DNA of 43,514 bases. Origin: Candidatus Segatella violae (GTDB taxonomy: Bacteria > Bacteroidota > Bacteroidia > Bacteroidales > Bacteroidaceae). A program made the translations under genes and the position numbers. Each line of letters begins with the position of its first letter. Within the stretch, counting starts at the first letter, position 1. Positions 7,006 to 14,801 of this stretch are shown here, in pieces. The notes beneath the pieces are model-generated. The model ran no database searches. It was given only the letters and a program-made list of their open reading frames with translations, and had not been told where the DNA came from. Location of the stretch: contig DJSH01000056.1 of assembly GCA_002440225.1 (NCBI GenBank), positions 3,057 through 46,570 of the forward strand. The letters are read 5' to 3'.

Positions 7006-10000
7006 ATGGAGAAAATATTGCGACTCTTTACGGAGTCTTCATTATATGATGCTTGTTTGCAGATGCTCGGTCATCTGCAAGTGGCTGTAAACGAGGTGAC
7101 AAGAGAACCGATTCCGTTTGCCGACTTGTACCAAGGTACTTATTCTGCAACCTTGCCTATGGCATTGCAAGAAGCTTTGAGCAAGGTGGAGGCTACTTAT
7201 TATATAGGTAATATCGATGAAGCTACACTTACTGGTAAGGGTGTGGGCAAGAGCGTGGATGAAGTGAAAGCTGATACCGAGGCTGGTAAATACGAGGGTA
7301 TGATGGTCTTTGCCATAGATGTGGCAGAGGGCAAGACTTTGTCTCGTCAAGAGAGCACCACGTTGACTCGTGGTTTCAATCGCATAGCCTCTGCCCAACC
7401 CGTCATCCTCTTTATTCGTCAGGACAAGTATCTGTCTCTTGCCACTTGCGAACGTATGTCCTATACACAGGAGTGGCGCAATGGCAATAGCGAGAAATTG
7501 GGCAAGGTAAGCATTCTTCGCAATATCAATTGTGAGCATCCTCATCGTGGTCATTTGGATATTTTGGAGGCTTTGGGCGACAAGGCTTATCCTACTTTCG
7601 AGGCTTTGTACAAGCATTGGATGGAAGTGTTCTCCAATGAGTTGCTTACCAAGAAGTTCTATAGTGAGTTGAGCGATTGGTATGCTTGGGCTGTACAGGT
7701 GGCTCGTTTCCCTAACGACATTACCACGGATAAGGATGATGAGAAGTTCAACCATGAGGCTTGTATTCGATTGATAACTCGCTTGATTTTCGTTTGGTTC
7801 TTGAAGCAGAAGCATCTCATTCCGAACGAGTTCTTCGATGAGGATTATATCCGAGAGCATTTTATTGAGAACTTTGACCCACACGACCGCAAGAGTCTTT
7901 ATTACGATACGGAGAAGAGCAAATATTATCGACTGATATTGCAGAATCTCTTCTTTGCCATGCTCAATCGTCCGATTGTGGCAGAGGGGAAGGATAAGGC
8001 GGGTAATCGCAGATTCCGCACCAAAGTGACAGGGTATCGAATGAATGCGGAATATAATGTGAACAACTTGATGCGCTATGAGGGTGACTTTATGCCTGGT
8101 GGTGCGGCGGAGTTTTTGCATTTGGCGAATTGCAGTGTGCCATTCCTGAATGGTGGCTTGTTTGAGTGCTTGGACGATAAACCCAACAAGATTTACTATG
8201 ATGGCTTTTCTGAGAATGAGAAGTCATTGGAACAGTTGTATCTCCCTGATTACCTTTTCTTTGGTGATGAAGTGGGGCAGGGCATCGACTTGTCGAAATG
8301 GTATGGTGACAAGAAAAAGAAGAATGTGTCGGCACAAGGCATCATCGACATTTTGCGCCACTATTGCTTTACGGTAGAGGAGAATACACCATACGATCAA
8401 GAGGTGAGCCTCGACCCAGAGTTGCTGGGTAAGGCTTTCGAGAACTTGTTGGCTGCTTATAATCCTGAGACGCAGACTTCGGCTCGTAAGCAGACAGGCT
8501 CTTTTTATACTCCTCGTGAAATTGTGCAGTATATGGTAAACGAGAGTTTGGTGGCTCACTTGAAGCGTATTTGTGGTGACAAGGATGAGGCTCTTTATCG
8601 ACAATTGTTGAGTTATTCTTCGGAGGATGTTACTGTTACCGACGAGCAGAGCGGAATGATCATGAACGCACTTTATCATTGTCGTGTACTCGACCCAGCT
8701 TGTGGTTCGGGTGCATTTCCTATGGGCATACTCCAGCAGATGGTTCATGTGCTGAAGCGTATAGACCCAACAAACGAGAAGTGGAAGGACTTTATGATTA
8801 ATCGTGCCATCGAGCAGAGTAAGAAAGCGTTTATGGTGGATAGCGAGACGGAGCGAAAGGAACGTTTGGCTGATATAGAAAATGCCTTCAACCGCAGTGT
8901 CAACGACCCAGATTATGCTCGTAAGCTCTATTTGATAGAGCATTGTATTTATGGTGTGGATATTCAGCCGATAGCCACACAGATTAGTAAGTTGCGTTTC
9001 TTCATATCCTTGGTTGTTGACCAACGACCAACGGCTGATGCTACCCATAACTTTGGTATTCGTCCTTTGCCAAACTTGGAGGCTAAGTTTGTTTCTGCAA
9101 ATACGTTGATACCTGTGGAGTATGATAGCAGTTTGGTGGACAGTGCGCCAGAGGTGATGAAGTACAAGGAAGAACTGAAGGAGTTGAACCATAAGATATT
9201 CTTGGCTCGTCGCAATATCGACAAGCAGAACTTGAAGAAGCAAATCAAGGAGACTCGCAAGTCTTTGGCTGAGGCTATCGAGGATACAGGTTTCGTTTCG
9301 CATGGTGCAGCGCAACAGTTGGCAGATTGGGATATGTTCGACCAAAACACATCCTCTCCTTTCTTTGACCCAGAATGGATGTTCGGGGTTAAGGGAGGAT
9401 TCGATATTGTCATTGCTAATCCGCCGTATATCCAACTCTCAAAATTACCTAATGTAAGTGAATCTTATAAAAAGACTTTGAAAACTGTTTATAAAACATC
9501 TGGTGGAAGGCTTAATCTGTTCATATTTATGATTCATTATGCATTAAAAGTGTTATCTAATGATGGTGTAATGTCTTACATTATTCCTAATACAATTCTT
9601 ACTCAAGAATATTATAAGGATACGAGAGAACTAATATTGAAAAATAAGTTACTTAGTATTGTGAATTATGATGAAATGGAGTTTGAAAATGCAGTGGTAG
9701 AAAATGTAACATTGTTTGTTTCTTCAGAACAGCCTACATGCGATTATTCGTTAAGTGTCTATTCTTGTAAAGGAGAATGTTTCAATTTGTTGAAAAATGT
9801 AAAGGCGAGTGATTTTAAAAGACAAAATGGGTTTGCTTTTAATATACATTCAGATGAGTTTGTGGAGCAATTGTTTGAAAATACGATTCCTTTGAGTGAA
9901 ATGTGCAATATAAATCAAGCAATAGCTTTAAAAGGAGATAAAACTTTGTCTGTGAAGCCTAATTATGCCCCAGGATATTATCGCTTTTTGGATGGAAGAA

Positions 10001-10539
10001 ATGTAAAGCGCTATTCTATAGAATGGGATGGGCTTTATCTAGACTATAATTTAGAAAGGATACATTCATGTAAAAGAAAGGATATTTTTGAAGTACCTGA
10101 AAAGATCTTTTTTAGAAGAGTTTCGGCAAATTTATTAGCTGCTTATGATGATCAGCAATTTTTTGCATTAAATACATTGGTAGTAATGACACCTAAACAA
10201 CACAATATAGATTTGAAATATGTGTTGGGTGTATTTAATTCTAAACTTATGAATTTTATTTATAGGAAAAAGTTTAAGTCCACAAAGACTGTTTTTTCAG
10301 AAATCCAAGCTCGTAGTGTTGGGATGTTACCAATGAAAGTAAATATGTTTTACGTAAGCAGAATCTCGTTGGTGGTTTCTAAAATCTTGTCAATGAAGAA
10401 AAAAGAAAAGGATACTTCTGATTTAGAAAATGAAATTGACCTTCTAGTCTATCATCTTTACGGTTTGACATACGATGATATATTGAAAGTTGATTTGGAT
10501 ACTCCAATTACTCGTGAGGAGTATGAGGCATATAAGTAA
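7006..10539 (+). CDS. Eco57I-like adenine-specific DNA methyltransferase (restriction-modification type)
   Basis: 1177 residues. The central methylase core has motif I LDPACGSGAFPMG near 561-575 and the catalytic N6-adenine motif NPPY near 805-808. The first ~550 residues are an extra N-terminal region typical of long Eco57I/type IIG-like enzymes; it includes VILFIRQDKYLSLATCERM and NCEHPHRGHLDIL. The section after NPPY is the expected target-recognition region. The gene sits directly after the PLD/SNF2 helicase and probably shares its operon. Expected role: methylating host DNA at a specific site so the helicase-nuclease partner spares it. Base composition falls to strongly AT-rich right after the NPPY codons (about 9425-10500), unlike the rest of the gene, suggesting replacement of the specificity region. 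Activity and site are unknown. Confidence 0.85.
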   Translation: MEKILRLFTESSLYDACLQMLGHLQVAVNEVTREPIPFADLYQGTYSATLPMALQEALSKVEATYYIGNIDEATLTGKGVGKSVDEVKADTEAGKYEGMMVFAIDVAEGKTLSRQESTTLTRGFNRIASAQPVILFIRQDKYLSLATCERMSYTQEWRNGNSEKLGKVSILRNINCEHPHRGHLDILEALGDKAYPTFEALYKHWMEVFSNELLTKKFYSELSDWYAWAVQVARFPNDITTDKDDEKFNHEACIRLITRLIFVWFLKQKHLIPNEFFDEDYIREHFIENFDPHDRKSLYYDTEKSKYYRLILQNLFFAMLNRPIVAEGKDKAGNRRFRTKVTGYRMNAEYNVNNLMRYEGDFMPGGAAEFLHLANCSVPFLNGGLFECLDDKPNKIYYDGFSENEKSLEQLYLPDYLFFGDEVGQGIDLSKWYGDKKKKNVSAQGIIDILRHYCFTVEENTPYDQEVSLDPELLGKAFENLLAAYNPETQTSARKQTGSFYTPREIVQYMVNESLVAHLKRICGDKDEALYRQLLSYSSEDVTVTDEQSGMIMNALYHCRVLDPACGSGAFPMGILQQMVHVLKRIDPTNEKWKDFMINRAIEQSKKAFMVDSETERKERLADIENAFNRSVNDPDYARKLYLIEHCIYGVDIQPIATQISKLRFFISLVVDQRPTADATHNFGIRPLPNLEAKFVSANTLIPVEYDSSLVDSAPEVMKYKEELKELNHKIFLARRNIDKQNLKKQIKETRKSLAEAIEDTGFVSHGAAQQLADWDMFDQNTSSPFFDPEWMFGVKGGFDIVIANPPYIQLSKLPNVSESYKKTLKTVYKTSGGRLNLFIFMIHYALKVLSNDGVMSYIIPNTILTQEYYKDTRELILKNKLLSIVNYDEMEFENAVVENVTLFVSSEQPTCDYSLSVYSCKGECFNLLKNVKASDFKRQNGFAFNIHSDEFVEQLFENTIPLSEMCNINQAIALKGDKTLSVKPNYAPGYYRFLDGRNVKRYSIEWDGLYLDYNLERIHSCKRKDIFEVPEKIFFRRVSANLLAAYDDQQFFALNTLVVMTPKQHNIDLKYVLGVFNSKLMNFIYRKKFKSTKTVFSEIQARSVGMLPMKVNMFYVSRISLVVSKILSMKKKEKDTSDLENEIDLLVYHLYGLTYDDILKVDLDTPITREEYEAYK

Positions 10540-10544
10540 AGAGC

Positions 10545-10736
10545 CCGTTAGGCGTTTCAGCGGATTTGCAATCCGCTGTCAAAAAATGTTCGACCACACT
10601 TTTGGGGATTTGTAATCCCCATATCATAATGAATAGGTTAGCAAGGCAGCTTGCTGCGGATTTCAAATCCGCAGTTCCCAAAGAGGTTGATACATTTTTC
10701 AACGACGGATTTCAAATCCGTCGGAACGCCTAACGG
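10545..10736. repeat. MITE/REP-like element with terminal inverted repeats and four palindromes
   Basis: The ends CCGTTAGGCGTT (10545-10556) and AACGCCTAACGG (10725-10736) are perfectly complementary. Inside are four short palindromes built on ATTTGCAAT, ATTTGTAAT or ATTTCAAAT: 10559-10577, 10604-10620, 10654-10674 and 10704-10722. It sits between the methyltransferase and the third gene of the cassette. The terminal word GAGCCCGTTAGGC recurs inverted at 35745-35757. The pattern resembles non-autonomous REP elements moved by RAYT-type transposases; none is encoded in the window. Confidence 0.7.
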
Positions 10737-10772
10737 AGTAATTTGTATAATAGGCAATAAAATATAAACAAT

Positions 10773-11283
10773 ATGAGTAAGATACAAGATTATTATGACT
10801 TCATAGATTTTACGTCAGCTGCGCCGTGAACTCATTCTTGTTGTGGAATATCATCCCGACGAGCCTATCTCTGTACGAATTTCTCGTAAGCGCAACCTTA
10901 GTGATATTAGTGAAGCGACATTGTTGACTCCAGATGTCGTGCCTGGCATCAAAAAACGTTGTCCTCAGCAGCGTAAGGGAAATCGTAAACCCAATACAAA
11001 TCTAAGAGTTACTACGATGGACGGAAAGGTATTCTTTGATGCAAAAGATGCGATGAATACATTTTGTGATGTTTTGGTACACATTGGATTGTTGAGGGTA
11101 AGACAACTAGAAATTATGCTCAGTGGTCTCAATCTCGTTTCTACGAGTAAGGATGTAAATCGAACACAGCGAAAGATAGGTAACTTTTATGTGTTTACTA
11201 ATCGTAGTACATCTGATAAGGCTAAGAAGCTGAAAGAAATATCGGATAGATTGAACCTTGGATTGAAAATAGAAGTGATATAA
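10773..11283 (+). pseudogene. Frameshifted small gene at the end of the helicase/methylase cassette
   Basis: ATG at 10773 reads MSKIQDYYDFIDFTSAAP and then hits TGA at 10827. The next frame is open from 10807 to the TAA at 11281-11283, beginning LRQLRRELILVVEYHPDEP. Joining the frames near the T-run at 10808 gives a coherent protein of about 170 residues: a Lys/Arg-rich middle and a C-terminus with FYVFTNRST followed by KAKKLKEISDRLNLGLKIEV. Similar C-terminal ends occur on small proteins near Bacteroidota restriction genes, from memory only; I do not know a function. It may be a true pseudogene, a phase-variable gene or a sequencing error. A start at GTG 10843 would yield 146 residues. Confidence 0.5.
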
Positions 11284-11290
11284 AGGAAAT

Positions 11291-11318
11291 ATAGGGATGC
11301 CACCCTCGGCATCCCTAT
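11291..11318 (+). terminator. Hairpin after the cassette
   Basis: The 11-bp perfect stem ATAGGGATGCC/GGCATCCCTAT has a 6-nt loop and sits 7 nt after the third gene's stop. No strong T-tract follows, but the position fits transcript end formation for the cassette and for the convergent GNAT relic. Confidence 0.55.
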
Positions 11319-11334
11319 ACCTTATTATAATATA

Positions 11335-11474
11335 TCAATCTAATTCCAACATATCGAAGTACATGGCTCTGGTATGCTTGTTCTCGTCATTTCCCAATAG
11401 CATCTTGAAACCATTCTTTTCGTAGAAAGGTACTGCAGAGAGGTTGGCATCGACTGTTAGAAAACGGCATCCCT
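11335..11474 (-). pseudogene. C-terminal fragment of a second GNAT acetyltransferase
   Basis: The minus strand reads GCRFLTVDANLSAVPFYEKN and on to MYFDMLELD before TGA (11335-11337). This matches the last ~45 residues of a GNAT protein and aligns with GCRFAIVDAKNEPNVLKFYE of the intact gene next door. Only this end is present. It lies directly downstream of the intact GNAT, so it is probably the remnant of a tandem duplicate or of a gene replaced by recombination. Confidence 0.7.
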
Positions 11475-11480
11475 ACAAAA

Positions 11481-12107
11481 TTATAATTCTTCATCAAGTA
11501 AATCACAGAACATTAGTCTCGTTCTTAATTTTCTTGGGTTCTTGATTTGTTCCTGCTTTTCATCTTCAGATTTGGGCGGTTTCGTGTAAAAGGCTTCGTC
11601 TATTTCGCGAGGAAATAAAGGTTTAAAATGATTCTTCTCATAAAACTTTAGTACATTAGGCTCGTTTTTTGCATCAACAATAGCAAATCTGCAACCAGTC
11701 TTGTTTGCTTCGTCCAAAAACCACATTTTGATAAAATCAAGAACTTCAGAGCCTATTCCTTTGTGGGAAAATACCGAAGAAACAGCCAATCGACCAATTA
11801 ATACACCTGGATATCTTGTGAGCATTTTCTCTCTGTGGGTTATTCCCCACATTGCATTGCGGCGACTGCTCGGCAAATCATAGATGCGTATGCTATCATT
11901 CGAAATGGTGAAACAGGCTACGATGTTTTGCGGTTCGTCCTTGAGGCGGAAGCAATATGATTTGCCCATTTTATAATGGGTATATGCTAAAGCATCTTTG
12001 GCAAAGAATTCGTCCATATCATCGTCTCCACAAATAAAAGGATGACATTCTTTGAGGATGCCATCCGTTATCATGCTTAATATACAATTTTCTTCGAGAA
12101 ATGCCAT
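11481..12107 (-). CDS. GNAT acetyltransferase, probable toxin of a toxin-antitoxin pair
   Basis: 208 residues. The GNAT core shows LIGRLAVSSVFSHKGIGSEV, whose HKGIGS forms the acetyl-CoA pyrophosphate loop, and a later FYEKNHFKPLF strand typical of the family. A 58-residue protein is encoded 5 nt upstream in the same operon. In TacT/TacA-type systems a GNAT toxin acetylates charged tRNA and is neutralised by a small DNA-binding partner; the layout here is the same, but the partner is not an obvious ribbon-helix-helix protein. It could instead be an ordinary acetyltransferase. The C-terminal tail (PPKSEDEKQEQIKNPRK) is rich in charged residues. Confidence 0.7.
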   Translation of the reverse strand: MAFLEENCILSMITDGILKECHPFICGDDDMDEFFAKDALAYTHYKMGKSYCFRLKDEPQNIVACFTISNDSIRIYDLPSSRRNAMWGITHREKMLTRYPGVLIGRLAVSSVFSHKGIGSEVLDFIKMWFLDEANKTGCRFAIVDAKNEPNVLKFYEKNHFKPLFPREIDEAFYTKPPKSEDEKQEQIKNPRKLRTRLMFCDLLDEEL

Positions 12108-12112
12108 GTTCT

Positions 12113-12289
12113 TTAAAAACTAATATTTGACCTTTCTAAAATAGTACGCATCGCACAATAGCGAGGGTCTTTAGTTAAATCTCGCTTTGGGCTAATGTCG
12201 TGTTTGTGCTCCGTCTCGTCTGCCATTTCTTGGAAGCGACGAGCCTCTTCCCCATAAAGGGTTGGTATTGCTTTTATTGCTAGTGCCAT
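12113..12289 (-). CDS. Small protein upstream of GNAT, candidate antitoxin
   Basis: 58 residues starting MALAIKAIPTLYGEEARRF. I chose the ATG at 12289, nine bases after a strong AGGAGG (12304-12299); an ATG at 12295 lies only three bases from it. The sequence is charged, probably helical in the middle (EEARRFQEMADETE) and ends in CAMRTILERSNISF. Similar small proteins beginning 'IKxIPTLxGxxAxxF' accompany GNAT genes in Bacteroidota, recalled from family knowledge and not checked. The pairing, size and 5-nt spacing fit an antitoxin. A TTACATGTAA palindrome overlaps its transcription start. Confidence 0.6.
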   Translation of the reverse strand: MALAIKAIPTLYGEEARRFQEMADETEHKHDISPKRDLTKDPRYCAMRTILERSNISF

Positions 12290-12317
12290 AATCATATTCC
12301 TCCTATATTTTATTGAG

Positions 12318-12366
12318 TTACATGTAATCTGCTGCAAAAATACATTTTTTATTTGAAATGAGCAAG
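12318..12366 (-). promoter_or_regulatory. Promoter and palindromic candidate operator of the GNAT pair
   Basis: On the minus strand CTTG (around 12366-12363) is followed by 20 nt and TATTTTTG (12342-12335). TTACATGTAA at 12318-12327 sits where transcription should start, a common place for autoregulation by antitoxins. Confidence 0.55.
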
Positions 12367-12369
12367 GAA

Positions 12370-12394
12370 AAGGGAAGAAAAGTGCTTTTCCCTT
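12370..12394 (-). terminator. Terminator-like hairpin after the HD-domain gene
   Basis: On the minus strand AAGGGAAAAG, CA, CTTTTCTTCCCTT form a stem with a 3-nt bulge, followed by TTCCTT, just past the HD gene stop. Confidence 0.45.
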
Positions 12395-12405
12395 CGGGTT
12401 TCTTG

Positions 12406-12912
12406 TTATTTATCCTCTATCCCCCACATTTCGTTTAGTAGCTTGATGGCATAAGCGGAGCGGAAGACATTGTCCCTGAAGGTCTTGATGCCATTGAGTG
12501 GCAGATGGTCTTCGAAGGAATTGACGAGGAAATCTGCTTCTAGGAGAATGCGATGGTCGGCGGAAGTTACGTTGCTATATGTGTGGTGATGGCCGATGAG
12601 CCAGCAGATTCGCTCTATCTGCGCATCGGTGAAACCGCCAACTTCCAACAAGAGCTTTCGGGCTTCTCCTGGTCCCAACTCCTCCTGTGCTTTACCATTG
12701 CAGTTGCCATACTTGGCTTCCGCAGGATGTATGCCGATGTCGTGGAGTATCGCTGCCGCTTCGAGGATGAACTGTGTTTCTTCATCCAATTGCTCTGCCA
12801 CACCAATCGTTGCAGCAAAATCGTGTACCTTCACGAAGTGCTGTATACGTGGCACATCGCCACTATCGTAACTGACCATAGCTCTCATCAGCTCTGCAAG
12901 TTTTGTGTTCAT
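12406..12912 (-). CDS. HD-domain phosphohydrolase family protein
   Basis: 168 residues. The HD signature is clear: H25/H30 in RIQHFVKVHDFA, HDIGIHP near 57-63 as the metal-binding HD pair, and IGHHHTYSNV near 105-114 as a further His cluster. HD proteins hydrolyse phosphate esters of nucleotides or nucleotide second messengers; the substrate here cannot be told. Single-domain HD proteins of this size are common in Bacteroidota. It has its own promoter at 12957-12988 and is divergent from the glycerate kinase gene. Confidence 0.8.
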   Translation of the reverse strand: MNTKLAELMRAMVSYDSGDVPRIQHFVKVHDFAATIGVAEQLDEETQFILEAAAILHDIGIHPAEAKYGNCNGKAQEELGPGEARKLLLEVGGFTDAQIERICWLIGHHHTYSNVTSADHRILLEADFLVNSFEDHLPLNGIKTFRDNVFRSAYAIKLLNEMWGIEDK

Positions 12913-12956
12913 AACCTTATTATATTTTTTATTCCTATCTTTATGTTATTTGCCGA

Positions 12957-12988
12957 CAAAGTTAGTGCTTTTATTTGAAATACGCAAA
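12957..12988 (-). promoter_or_regulatory. Promoter of the HD-domain gene
   Basis: CAAAGTTA at 12957-12964 is TAACTTTG on the minus strand, and TTTG (12988-12985) lies 20 nt upstream. The whole segment closely resembles the AAA-ATPase promoter at 2161-2192. Confidence 0.7.
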
Positions 12989-13027
12989 AAAGATGTTTGT
13001 AATTAACGCTCTTATGGATATTTTTTG

Positions 13028-13035
13028 TACATTTG
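13028..13035 (+). promoter_or_regulatory. -7 element upstream of glycerate kinase
   Basis: TACATTTG matches the TAnnTTTG box and sits 25 nt before the ATG. No clear -33 TTTG is seen at the usual distance. Confidence 0.5.
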
Positions 13036-13059
13036 CATTTGTAAAATATAACTGAACAA

Positions 13060-14121
13060 ATGATGAGAAAGATAATCATAGCTTGTGATTCATATAAGGG
13101 ATGCTTGACAAGCAAGGAGGTAAACGAGGCGATGGCTTTGGGAGTGAAGAGTGAAGAACGAAGAGTGAAGAATTCAAATGATGTTCTTCCTGCTCCCGAA
13201 ACCATTACCTTGGAGATGAGTGATGGGGGAGATGGCATGCTCGATGCTTTCCTATCGGCAATGGGAGGAGAGCGTGTCACCATCCATGCCCATGATGCCT
13301 TGATGAGATGGATAGAGGCAGATTATGGCATCGTCAAAGATACGGCAATCATCGAAATCGCACAGGCTGCTGGATTGGCTCTCATCGAACCCGAGCAGCG
13401 CAATCCGATGAAGGCTACTTCCTGGGGAGTTGGTGAGTTGGTGCTCCATGCTTATCGCCACGGTGCCAGACATTTCATCGTGGGCTTGGGCGGCAGTGCG
13501 ACTTCCGATTGCGGCATCGGTATGCTCAAGGCAATGGGTGATGACTGGAAGAAGATTCGCAAGGAATGCACCTTTGTGTTGGCTTCGGATGTCACCAATC
13601 CGCTTTGCGGCGAAAAAGGGGCGGCGTATGTCTTCGCTCCCCAGAAAGGGGCGGATGCCGAGATGGTTGAGGCTCTGGATGAACGGGCTAAGCGATTTGC
13701 TGAGATTAGTGCTCGCCATTTCTCCTACGATAGAAGCAATACTCCAGGAGCAGGTGCGGCAGGAGGACTGGGGTATGCTTTCCTGCAATACTTCAATGCC
13801 GAGTTTCATTCGGGAGCAGATTTGCTCTTGGAAGCGGTTCACTTCGATGAGTTGTTGAGAGATGCCGACCTCGTCATTACGGGCGAAGGGCATAGTGACA
13901 AGCAGACCTTGATGGGGAAGCTGCCACAGCGAATTTTGGAGCACGTCAAAGATAAGAAAGTTTGGCTGATTTCGGGTGGCGTGAGCGATGAGCAAGTCTT
14001 GCTTGGTGCTGGTTTCGACCGAGTGGTAGCCGTTACCCCGAAGACTATGCCTTTGGAAGAGGCGATGAAGCCTGCGGTGGCAAAGAAAAATATTATAGAT
14101 TCTTTCATAAAACTTGCGTAA
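13060..14121 (+). CDS. glxK: Glycerate kinase
   Basis: 353 residues, the normal length for the GarK/GlxK family, which phosphorylates D-glycerate with ATP in the cytoplasm. Family motifs are present: IIIACDSYKGCLTSKE at the N-terminus, LEMSDGGDGMLD, FIVGLGGSATSDCGIGM and GAGAAGGLGYAFL, then DLVITGEGHSDKQTLMGK near the end. Residues 29-38 (VKSEERRVKN) are encoded by a 31-nt sequence (13143-13173) that occurs identically inside the RecD2-like helicase gene; this looks like an in-frame repeat insertion in a surface loop. The MgtC-family gene follows after 21 nt and is probably co-transcribed. The symbol could also be garK. Confidence 0.88.
   Translation: MMRKIIIACDSYKGCLTSKEVNEAMALGVKSEERRVKNSNDVLPAPETITLEMSDGGDGMLDAFLSAMGGERVTIHAHDALMRWIEADYGIVKDTAIIEIAQAAGLALIEPEQRNPMKATSWGVGELVLHAYRHGARHFIVGLGGSATSDCGIGMLKAMGDDWKKIRKECTFVLASDVTNPLCGEKGAAYVFAPQKGADAEMVEALDERAKRFAEISARHFSYDRSNTPGAGAAGGLGYAFLQYFNAEFHSGADLLLEAVHFDELLRDADLVITGEGHSDKQTLMGKLPQRILEHVKDKKVWLISGGVSDEQVLLGAGFDRVVAVTPKTMPLEEAMKPAVAKKNIIDSFIKLA
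13143..13173 (+). repeat. 31-nt intragenic repeat, copy 1
   Basis: Identical over 31 nt to 32560-32590. It is made of GTGAAGA-like sub-repeats and is read as VKSEERRVKN in glycerate kinase. Confidence 0.85.
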
Positions 14122-14142
14122 TATATAAAAAAAGAGAATATT

Positions 14143-14796
14143 ATGGATGCAACTTATACAGAAATCACCATTCGTCTCTCGCTCGCTTTGGTCTTGGGCG
14201 GAGCGATAGGCATCGAGCGAGAGTATCGTGCCAAGGAAGCAGGCTTTCGCACTCACTTCTTGGTGGCATTGGGCAGTGCCCTCTTTTGCGTGGTCTCACA
14301 ATATGGTTTCGGCATCGACCTGAAGGATTCCTCCCGTGTTGCGGCACAAGTGGTGTCGGGCATCGGATTCTTGGGCGCTGGTACCATCATCTTTCAGAAG
14401 AATGTGGTGCGAGGACTCACCACGGCAGCTGGCCTTTGGGTTACTGCGGCGATAGGTTTGGCTTGTGGAACAGGCATGTATGTGGCGGCGGCACTCACCA
14501 CGGCGATGGTGCTGCTAGGCTTGGAGGTGCTCAATCTCCTGATTCCTCAGCTCGGCAATACCACGATGGAGCTTTCCTTCTCTGCCCCTAACCGAGACAG
14601 CGTGAAGAAACTCTTGAAGCAAATCAAGCAAGATGGTATGGAGGTACATTCGTACGAGTTGAAAGACCGCCGCACCTCAAAGGAAGAGTTCTTGGAGGTG
14701 AGCATGGAAATCAAGGCAAAGCGAGGATTCCATACCTTGAGGGTCTTGGACTATATGAATGAGTTCTCGGATGTTACCATCTCGACGATAGAATAG
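14143..14796 (+). CDS. MgtC/SapB-family membrane protein
   Basis: 217 residues. The first ~130 are hydrophobic helices with the MgtC signatures GGAIGIEREYRAKEAGFRTH and GIGFLGAGTIIF, then GLTTAAGLWVTAAIGLACG. The C-terminal ~75 residues (SVKKLLKQIKQDGMEVHSYE onward) look like the soluble ACT-like domain of longer MgtC proteins. Members sit in the inner membrane and are linked to magnesium limitation and control of ATP synthase in pathogens; the role in commensal Bacteroidota is not established. It follows glycerate kinase by 21 nt, and a large palindromic element follows its stop. Confidence 0.85.
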   Translation: MDATYTEITIRLSLALVLGGAIGIEREYRAKEAGFRTHFLVALGSALFCVVSQYGFGIDLKDSSRVAAQVVSGIGFLGAGTIIFQKNVVRGLTTAAGLWVTAAIGLACGTGMYVAAALTTAMVLLGLEVLNLLIPQLGNTTMELSFSAPNRDSVKKLLKQIKQDGMEVHSYELKDRRTSKEEFLEVSMEIKAKRGFHTLRVLDYMNEFSDVTISTIE

Positions 14797-14801
14797 TTTC
14801 G

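Noticed and set aside
8224..9435. 403-codon minus-strand frame inside the methyltransferase gene
   Set aside because: Antisense to the catalytic core; no family features.
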